Part shown: positions 28,790 through 35,639 of the stretch, in pieces
Layout: each line of letters starts with the position of its first letter
Numbering within the stretch: position 1 is the stretch's first letter
Source: Chara braunii
Taxonomy: Eukaryota > Streptophyta > Charophyceae > Charales > Characeae
Assembly: GCA_003427395.1 (NCBI GenBank)
Contig: BFEA01000844.1
Coordinates: forward strand, 203,379-239,017
DNA length: 35,639 nucleotides
Reading direction: 5' to 3'
Notes under the pieces: generated by a model
Told to the model about the DNA's origin: nothing
The model's database searches: none
The model's input: only the letters and a program-made list of their open reading frames with translations
Program-made: the position numbers and the translations under genes

Positions 28790-30110
28790 CACGCAAGGAA
28801 GGACAGAGCCATGAGAGAGGAGGTTAACGATAGTTTAGGAGCGAGGGGACTGAAATCAGTAGCAGGAGCATGGGGAATGGAGGGATGTGTGAATGGGGGA
28901 GGATCATGGCACAGGGGAACCACGCTGGGAATACGCAGGATGTCAAGGAGATGTGTCGTGGTACGCTGTGTCGCGCAATCGACCGAAATACAGCGGATAC
29001 GGTTGTGATGTGTCCTTCGGTGTGTGCAAAAGGGATGAAAGACCCGTTCCGGGGAAATGGCAGCTTTACCGCAGTATGGGAGAAGGAGACTGAGCTGTTG
29101 GTCCGTTGTGAAAGGGAGCGCACAAGGCAAGGGGGTTGGACGCACGGGGAGATGGGATAAGCGAGGGGTGTTACGGGTGTATGGTCGAGCCGACGTTACG
29201 CCCAAGCATAAGGATATGCAGGTTCAGACCAATCAGCCCCACATTTACGGAACCGTTGACAACAGCCGGGCCAAGGGCGTTGAATCACTTGTTGTTTCTT
29301 TTGCCCAAGTCCATGCACTTTAATTTGAAATCTACAGGGCTGTTGAAGGATCGAGTGGTGGGGGCGAATGCGTGGTAAGCAGGAAATGGGGCGGTGAGCT
29401 GGTGGGCGCGGTTTTCGACATAAAAAAAGAGATGTTTAGCCCGCTCCCTCACGATTCCATAATGAAGGCTGTTGACTGGTTGCTGACGTGGTACAGGCAG
29501 AAAGGAAGAACGATGGTCGGTACTGGGAGGAGGGGAAAGTGCACGGCGTTTGCATGGAAGAGTGGGAATGAATTCTTGATGGAGGTGAGTTTTGAGTTAA
29601 TTAGAGGAATGGTCTAGTTTGAGCTGAATCATACGTACGTGTCTGCGGCAGAAAGGCTCAGCCAGCAGCACGTCGGGATTCCGATGGGGAAAGAGTAGCA
29701 GTCCCCCACTGGCATGCATCTTGCGTGCCATGAATGAATACAACTTTCTGCCGAGTCTTGGTGCTGGTCGAAGCCTCGTCAAGGGTACGAGGCTGATTGA
29801 CGATGTTACGATCCTCATCTGGTGCCCGGTAAGTGATGGCGAATTTCGACCGGAAAGGATTATGAGGACAATTGAGGAAATTTATGGCGAGCAGGTGACT
29901 TTGAAACGGACTGACCAGGGTGAGGGCACATGGGACTTTCTGGGGACACGGATGGAAATTCACAAGAGTAGGGGACTTTTGGGGGACACGGATGGAAATT
30001 CAGAAGAGTATGTGCTGCCAGAGCTTCCCCAAAAAAAAATTGATCTGGTGTGGGGGCAGGAGGAGGAGTTCTCCTACTGTATCTTCCAGGATTTTGAGTC
30101 TTTCCCCACG
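28790..30110 (+). pseudogene. Penelope-like reverse transcriptase remnant (copy 2)
   Basis: Blocks collinear with copy 1 are NTADTVVMCPSVCAKGMKD (about 28989), ADVTPKHKDM (about 29190), and LNHLLFLLPKSMHFNLKST (about 29278). Then come GAVFDIKKEMFSPLPHDSIM (about 29405, the motif A Asp missing from copy 1), VGIPMGK (about 29671), TRLIDDVTILIW (about 29785, catalytic DD), and EGTWDFLGTRM (about 29920). Several frameshifts and stops separate the blocks. A 40-bp tandem duplication (29932-30010) follows the last one. No GIY-YIG or SAP part is visible near this copy. Confidence 0.7.
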
Positions 30111-30149
30111 TTAAGGCAAAAGAAAGCTGCGATAACATGCACATTGCAT

Positions 30150-30437
30150 CCCAGGTCCCACTAATTCCAAGAACTTTTGAACATGTGTTAAGCTCTCAAT
30201 ACATCACCTCATATAAGCCCTCAACAATTGTACGCGATCTTCATAACCATTACAAAAATGATTAATAAAATTAAATAAATTCCATAAAATGTGGACAGGA
30301 TGCCTTGGGATCGTAGTCATAACTTAATCCATGGTATATACGATATACATTATTTTGTTCTGAGAAAGTGTTGTTTTCTATATTAAGAACTCCATTCTTA
30401 AAAAGTATAATGTCCTTGTTATTCCAGCATGTTGTCG
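30150..30437 (-). pseudogene. Fragment of P4/D5-type primase-helicase (phage/plasmid/virus-like)
   Basis: The minus strand encodes blocks of the D5_N and start of the SF3 helicase region found in phage P4-type primases, plasmid primases and large DNA-virus D5 proteins. In order they are ILFKNGVLNIENNTF, LSYDYDPKASCPHFMEF, EDRVQLLRAYM and HVQKFLELVGPG. The last is where the Walker A loop (GxxGxGKS/T) should begin; the match stops after GPG. A one-base frameshift (about 30275) and an in-frame TGA (30204-30206) show decay. The sequence is clearly more AT-rich than its surroundings. About 90 residues of a protein usually several times longer remain. Possible sources are a plastid- or mitochondrion-borne plasmid ORF, an algal DNA virus or virophage, or bacterial transfer. 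Confidence 0.75.
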
Positions 30438-30638
30438 TCCGATGATCTGGCGGGGTTGGGTCTGCTCACCATGAAGAGGCAATTGCGGCTGCAGTGGTAA
30501 CCCCGCATGGATGTTCAATGAATGTTTAAGCAAGTACGTAAGCAGGCATGCCCTGACGTGGGAGAAATGGATGGCTTAGTAGTCGGTAGATGGTAATAAT
30601 GACGGGAGTATGACTAACCCTTCGTTCGTTCAGTAGTC

Positions 30639-30915
30639 AAGATGGGGTCAGAACTTGTGGCTCTCGGGTGAGAATAGGCCCACGAAGCATTAACACAATT
30701 TAACAGGGGTATGGCCAATACCTGTAATAAGATGGGGTCAGAACTTGTGGCTCTCGGATGAGANTGTAATAAGATGGGGTCAGAACTTGTGGCTCTCGGA
30801 TGAGAATAGGCCCACGAAGCATTAACACAATTTAACAGGGGTATGGCCAATACCTGTAACAAGACGGGGTCATAACTGGCGCCTGTTGGATGGAATTGGC
30901 CCGCGAAGCATTAAC
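30639..30915. repeat. 90-bp tandem repeat with embedded N
   Basis: Units start AAGATGGGGTCAGAACTTGT at 30639, 30729, 30771 and (diverged) 30861. The second unit is cut after 35 bp by a single N (30764). The third is full length and nearly identical to the first. The cut unit suggests an assembly join inside the array. Confidence 0.9.
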
Positions 30916-31336
30916 GGGGTAACAAGTTTATGGAACTAACTTCGTGGGAATGTATCATGGGGCAGTTTAAGTAGCGAGGGCTGTCTGGAATGGGGGCTAT
31001 TCTGATGGATTCGATCACTGGCGAGCTTTTTGTAAGTAGCGAGGCCGGGTTTTTCGAAATTAAGACAGCGGGCCACAACAATTCTGGTGTGGAACTGATA
31101 GGTCCCAGGGAATGTCTGCGGGATCTGAGGTATCGAACGGGGAGGGTTTCTTTTTTTCTGAACCAGAACATAGAGCGGTAATAAAGACGGGGTACGAACA
31201 GGCGGCACCACGGGAGCTAGGGGACTTGGACGTGGACTGTATCTCTGGGGTGTTGCCGAATGTGGCGGCGGCTACCAGGCCGAAGTGTCAGAAGTGGGTC
31301 CCGGGACTCCCGGGTAACAGCAACGGGTGGGTACTT
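30916..31336. other. No recognisable feature
   Basis: Short frames without recognisable family. Confidence 0.4.
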
Positions 31337-31435
31337 AGGGTCAGATCCCACTGCCCTGGATTATTCATTTTTCACCCTCGATTACGAAGATCAACGGTCA
31401 GACATGAACAATAGGGCCTAGTGGGATCTGGCCCT
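31337..31435. mobile_element. Small MITE with terminal inverted repeats
   Basis: The left end AGGGTCAGATCCCACTGCCC and the complement of the right end (AGGGCCTAGTGGGATCTGGC...) match over about 20 bp. The flanks TACTT (31332-31336) and TACCT (31436-31440) could be a 5-bp target duplication with one change. Total about 99 bp. Confidence 0.6.
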
Positions 31436-31440
31436 TACCT

Positions 31441-32021
31441 ACCGTATCAAGTGTGTGGTCGGAGTATAAGTAGATTAGCACTGTAGCTTCTAGGCAATTC
31501 ATTCTTTGACTCGCACGGTCACCCGAATGACCCCCCTGACGAGGTCGCTAACGTGCAGCGACTGAAACTAGTAGGGGATGGCCAGGCGCCTTTGTTTCAG
31601 GGAAGCACTCTGTTTTAGCATCGAGGAGGGAGGTGCCGCCATATCTGGCTATCGTGGCTTGCTATGGCCGGTGAGCTGCGACGTTCATATCCTGTTATTG
31701 TGAACCAATTCCTGATTTCTGTTTCACATATTTGTGCCGCAATTTTCGCGGCTATGTGTGTGTGCAAGCATGTCTGGTCAGACACTGTACTGACTTTCGC
31801 TGTTCTCATCTCACCCATGACGAATCAAGACGTGTTATGGCCTGTGGTCTGGTATGCTCAGGAAAGTGGTGCCTCTATCGGCAATTTGGAAAGAGAGATG
31901 TCGTGTTATGCGGGTTAAAACAACGAGCGGAGGGAGAAGTTACGTGTGTCTACCAAACAGTTCAGCGACGCCCAGGAATACACGGTCAATGTGTAGATGC
32001 CGATATACAAAAGCCGCTACC
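31441..32021. other. No recognisable feature
   Basis: Includes overlapping frames at 31664-32034 with a hydrophobic stretch but no recognised family. No U6-type upstream element is visible before 32039. Confidence 0.4.
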
Positions 32022-32038
32022 AGAAACACCCTGATATG

Positions 32039-32139
32039 GTCCCTCGGGACATCCGTTGAAGTTGGAGCGATACAGGGAAGATTAGCATGCCCCCGGCATA
32101 AGGACAACTCTCGTAAACCTATAAATGGTCCAAAATTTC
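32039..32139 (+). ncRNA. U6 snRNA retropseudogene
   Basis: The segment aligns with U6 spliceosomal RNA from its 5' stem (GTCCCTCGGGACATCCGTTG) through GATACAGGGAAGATTAGCAT and GCCCC-GGCATAAGGAC to the 3' end AAATGGTCCAAAATTTC. The ACAGAGA box, needed for 5' splice-site recognition, reads ACAGGGA, and the central and 3' stem regions are diverged. An A-rich stretch (AAAAACAAAAG) follows. The 18-bp sequence AGAAACAMCCTGATATGG is repeated at 32022-32039 and 32152-32169 (one difference), a target-site duplication. No TATA or plant upstream element is visible at the usual spacing. It is a LINE-type retrocopy and not a working gene. Confidence 0.88.
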
Positions 32140-32216
32140 AAAAACAAAAGAAGAAACAACCTGATATGGAACAGAGAATCAAGACTGGCTAGCCCATGAC
32201 AACGTGGCAACAATCA

Positions 32217-32218
32217 AT

Positions 32219-32255
<37 letters not shown>

Positions 32256-32367
32256 GGACCATTCAAGCATAATTCTGACCCGGCATGCAGACTGCAAGAA
32301 GCTCAACCACATGTGGAACAGAATCCTTTTTTTTTTTTTTTCCTATAAATTTAATTTGGACCGTTAA
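32217..32367 (-). repeat. Two poly(T)-linked repeats sharing the U6 3' end sequence
   Basis: Each unit reads GATCC/AATCC, a T run (27 T at 32224-32250; 15 T at 32327-32341), then AATTTGGACC-TTNAAGCA. On the minus strand this is GGTCCAAATT followed (directly or after about 12 nt) by poly(A), matching the last bases of U6. They could be tiny 5'-truncated U6 retrocopies, or a retroposon 3' end with chance similarity. Confidence 0.4.
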
Positions 32368-33489
32368 GCAGATATCTTCACCTTGGATGAACCAGGAAAC
32401 CCAGTAAGCCACATCAATGTAAAAAGTAGAGCAGAAGGTTCCTTTAGAACCAGAAACCTGAGAAGAATCAGAATCATAGAAGGAGAAACAAACAGGGTCT
32501 ACAAACCCCAACTAAGCGTACAAAACCTAGAGATCGACCCCTCAGAATGGACATGGAAAACCTCAGACAGCCTAACCCCTACTTCCAAACTCATCAAATT
32601 GACCGACTACACACCAAAATTAGGCTACCGTCTCTTCACAAAACCTATATCCATATCCAACAACATCCACAAAAGGTGGACAAAAGAGGAACCACAACTA
32701 ACTAATACCCTCTTCAAACCTCCCTGGACCTCATTTTTCACCACAAGACCGGTCGAAATAGCCAGCCTAAGATGGCTATTAGTTTTCAGAGCAGTGCCAG
32801 TTAACCAATGGCTGGCACGCAGACGTAACCAAGAAAACAGATCGGAACAGGATTCCTGGTGCAAAGTTTGTAACACCCAATCCATAGAAACCCTAAACCA
32901 CTGCTTCATAGAATGCCCGAAAGCCAGATCTATCTGGCATGCAATCGAAATCCTTTGGAAAAAGATCACAAACCTACCTCTTCTAATCAACCCCGCTACG
33001 CTATTCCTCGAATTAGATCAAGCCCCCACACTCAAGGGTTTCAAAGCCTTTCTCTCATCACTCGTTAAAAAAAGCACTCTCTGGACCATATGGAGAAATA
33101 GATGCGAATACACTTTTGACGATCGTCTCACTCCACCAGAGAACCCAATCATAGGCATAAAACAGCTAATAGACACGGAAATCCATGCCCTTTGGAAAAA
33201 ACAACTCAACAAACTACCTACCGACCCAGATAAAAAAGCGGAAACAATCAAAAAGTTCATCTCTCTCAAATTAGGAAAAGGACAACTAGGCACAATAAAC
33301 AATGATAGACTAACCCTAAAAAATTGGATAAATATTAAATACACAAACAAATCCTACCTAAAGACCACCACCCATATCACAACCACTACTGTTATAGTAT
33401 CAATCGCACATTACTCAACCATCAGTAAAACAGCAAACCCCACACGCCAGTCCTCCCACACACTTCCTACATCCACACCTCCCCTATAA
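32368..33489 (+). pseudogene. LINE family B ORF2 C-terminal region with complete zinc finger
   Basis: A 5'-truncated L1-type LINE. The open frame starts within the truncated ORF2 (a stop lies at 32365; no true start is expected). RNLRRIRIIEG and EIDPSEWTW parallel the family A C-terminus. WCKVCNTQSIETLNHCFIEC at about 32860-32920 is a zf-RVT-type CX2C...HX4C motif with all four ligands, unlike family A here. SLVKKSTLWTIWRNRC matches the conserved tail block. The frame is uninterrupted for about 370 codons, so this insertion is younger than the others. Its A/C-rich plus strand distinguishes it from family A. Confidence 0.85.
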
Positions 33490-34395
33490 CCCATAAACTG
33501 TTGAAAAAATCCTAACCAACTTACACACCCGTCCACCCCAACCCCTCCCCACCCCTACCATTCCTCCCAGAATTACCTTCTCTTTCACTATGCCTTATTC
33601 CCAGCAATCATCCCAGCATCCCCCCACCCCCAAATAAAAAGGGAAGGCCACACGGGACCGACCCAAAGCCTACGGAATCTCCCACCCCAAACCCTCACCA
33701 CCTACCCCTTAAATCAAACCTTCAAAGACCCACAAACACCCCCCCTCTCATTATCACCCAGAGTTCAGACCAACCTCAGCAACCATCTCAGACATAATCT
33801 ACAGGTATAGCATAGAAACGATCAGCAGGGACAGGCCATAGAGATGCGGCAGATAGTGAAAACTTACATTTTTCAGCACCAAACGTAGGATAAAACCAAA
33901 GTCCTAGTCAGACAGGCTAACTCAGGCAGGGGTGAAGGGTGGTATGTCCCTCCTTCGCGAGGTAATCAATGCTGTCCTTCGGACCTCCACACCATGAGGG
34001 GGACGAGCGGTGACTTGCCGGTGGAATAGGAACCGGACTGTCGCTCCCCAGAATGGATATGGGGCCAGGACCGTAAGGGGATAGCACGGGTAAACAGAAG
34101 TAATGGGCGGACTTTTTCTAGGTGAAAAAATAATATCTGGCAGAGCTGGTTGGGCAGGTCTGAGAGGAAAGAGTGAGCCATGGCAAACTGACAGTCAATC
34201 CTCCATCAGTGGTGGAGCAATCAATGCTGTTCAGGGGTCCTCCGGCCAAACGGGAGGAAGCGTGGGTTTTTGCTGTGATGTAATATATTTTGACTTACCG
34301 GGGGAATAGGAACCGGACTGACGCTCCCCATAATAGAAGGAGCTAGGACCATAAGGCCCTGTTTTGTTTAAAAATAAATAAATAAAAAAAAATAA
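33490..34395 (+). mobile_element. LINE family B 3' UTR and tail
   Basis: C-rich non-coding sequence follows the ORF2 end. The block GGAATAGGAACCGGACTG-CGCTCCCCA-AAT occurs at about 34024-34055 and again at 34302-34333. The second is followed by GGACCATAAGG and the A-rich (AAAT)n-like tail at 34369-34398. The repeated tails suggest either a duplicated 3' end or two overlapping insertions. Confidence 0.6.
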
Positions 34396-34399
34396 AAAT

Positions 34400-34850
34400 C
34401 CTATCTAGGCATACGACAAGGGATGGCAGGACAGGAGGAGCAGGGATAACCAACGGAGGATCAAATAGTCTCCAACCTCGCCGATGACCGAGAGACGCCA
34501 GCACGTCATGGCTGTTATCGAACAGGCTGCACATGCGCAGGCTGATGACAACGGACATGGCCGGGCATACAGTGCTGGGTACAACTTCAGCAGTTCTCAG
34601 GTGGCACGGCGATCTCGCAGTCCATGCCCACTGGGGGATTGAGAGGAACACAAAGGAGGAAGGCAGTGCTGTTGGTCAATCCTTCTTTACAGGAATAATA
34701 ATAACAAACAGGGGGACCCTTCGGCATAAACAGGGGAAGGAAGCGTTGGTGTATAATATGTGTACTTTATTGCGTATTGTAAAATTTTAGAGCTTGCCGG
34801 TCGACAGGGAACCAGATTGGCCCTCCCCAGAACAGCCATACCCCTAATGT
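34400..34850 (+). repeat. Additional LINE family B tail-like copy and unassigned sequence
   Basis: At about 34793-34845 CTTGCCGGTCGACAGGGAACCAGATTGGCCCTCCCCAGAA is a third diverged version of the family B tail. 34400-34790 is otherwise unassigned. Confidence 0.5.
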
Positions 34851-35045
34851 GTGTGTCGGGGTGGGGGGAGGGGGGCAGGGTGGGAAGAGAAGGGGGGCGG
34901 AGAGGAGAGGAAAAAGGAGTTTGCCTTCTGTTTCTGCTTCACTTTTTTTGCCACATACAGGTTCTGTGGGAATCTGTGGCCAAATTACAGTTTCCTGCCA
35001 TTTATTGAATTTTATTCTAAATAAAAATTTGATAAATTAAAATAA

Positions 35046-35253
35046 TCGGTGAAACTCTAACGAAACAGTTCGTCACAGCCCCTCGTTTGTTGTCCTCTTC
35101 TCCCTCTCTGCCTATGGTTTGCCGACCGGGCAGCTCTGTTTGACTATATATATCGTCAAATAGAACTGCCGACGGTAAACCGTCGGCAGAGAGGGAGAAG
35201 AGGACAACAAACGAGGGGGGCTGTGACAAACTGTTTCGTCGGAGTTTCACCGA
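35046..35253. mobile_element. Fold-back MITE with near full-length inverted arms
   Basis: The left end TCGGTGAAACTC and right end GAGTTTCACCGA are perfect complements. The homology continues through both arms (CAGCCCCTCGTTTGTTGTCC and its inverse) for about 95 bp each, around a short AT-rich centre (TATATATATCG). Arm copies of the same family make up 24711-25110. No coding capacity. Confidence 0.85.
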
Positions 35254-35339
35254 CTCAATATATAATTATTTATCCTAACTACTATTGCAGTGTCCTTTCA
35301 GCTTCCTCCTTTTCCTCCCACTTTCCTCAAGCTTATTTA

Positions 35340-35500
35340 TTAAATTTTTGAATTATTTTTCTCTCTCTCTCTTAAAGGGCGGCAGCCTTGAAGTATCGTC
35401 TTTCATCGGCCTCGTGCATTCCAAAGACAGGATTCCAACTTTAGGTCTGTCTATCAACAGTTCATGGGTGTACCATTCAGCCACATGGGCTGGGGGTGCA
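35340..35500 (-). repeat. tRNA-derived SINE (probable), minus strand
   Basis: On the minus strand AGCCCATGTGGCTGAATGGTAC fits a tRNA D-arm/A box and AGTTGGAATCC a B box about 40 nt later. A (GA)n/A-rich stretch (complement of CTCTCTCTCTCT at 35360-35371) lies downstream as a possible tail. The acceptor stem is not evident. Confidence 0.4.
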
Positions 35501-35639
35501 CTTTAGAGTTTAGATCTCAAGTATTTCATGAAGTACTTGGCCCCGAAAGCATAAGTTCGGAGTTGTCCCTCCTGCGGCGGAGCACCGACGCCCTGGGGGT
35601 CTCTTCATCGCAATTTCTTTCGCTCGGGGAGTCAAACCC

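Noticed and set aside
32039-32139. Functional U6 snRNA gene
   Set aside because: Target duplication, A-rich end, mutated ACAGAGA box and lack of promoter elements point to a retrocopy.

Overview
The window looks like a gene-poor, repeat-dominated piece of a streptophyte nuclear genome. A charophyte alga such as Chara is my best guess. That is inference from four things: a plant-type mitochondrial SSU rRNA fragment, a plastid psbA fragment, a plant/charophyte-like nad2 start, and a plant U-box/RLK-type kinase lying among plant-L1-type LINEs. No intact conventional protein gene was found. Nearly all recognisable coding sequence is decayed mobile-element protein, organelle-derived DNA or pseudogene.

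Layout. 1-2.5 kb: a broken LINE C-terminal copy (family A) and a fold-back element built on a palindromic minisatellite. 2.56-6.5 kb: an organelle-DNA patchwork of mitochondrial rrn18, plastid psbA (cut by a tRNA-derived SINE) and mitochondrial nad2, mixed with LINE tails, homopolymers and duplications. 6.1-7.8 kb: tRNA-headed SINE-like units and a 288-bp tandem duplication. 8.48-18.9 kb: a composite retroelement bounded by a 244/295-bp direct repeat. It holds a CCHC zinc-knuckle ORF, a coiled-coil plus SAP-like ORF, a GIY-YIG endonuclease ORF and a decayed reverse transcriptase, in that order. This fits a Penelope-like element with the endonuclease placed before the RT. A 4.9-kb LINE (family A: EN, RT and zinc-finger C-terminus) is inserted in it with a 7-bp target duplication, and removing the LINE restores the host reading frame. 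18.9-20.1 kb: small inverted-repeat elements. 20.15-21.7 kb: a coiled-coil pseudokinase pseudogene. 21.7-28.6 kb: mostly unrecognised sequence, an assembly gap, MITEs, a Nextera mate-pair junction adapter inside a fold-back repeat, minisatellites and duplications. 28.8-30.1 kb: a second degenerate copy of the Penelope-like RT. 30.15-30.44 kb (minus): an AT-rich fragment of a P4/D5-type primase-helicase, the most unexpected item. 32.04-32.14 kb: a U6 snRNA retrocopy with an 18-bp target duplication. 32.37-34.4 kb: the 3' part of a second LINE (family B). The window ends with further LINE tails, a MITE and a tRNA-like SINE.

Nothing here forms an operon or a cooperative pathway. The relationships are insertional: LINE into Penelope-like element, SINE against plastid DNA, LINE tails into SINE-like repeats, and LINE machinery as the likely source of the U6 retrocopy.
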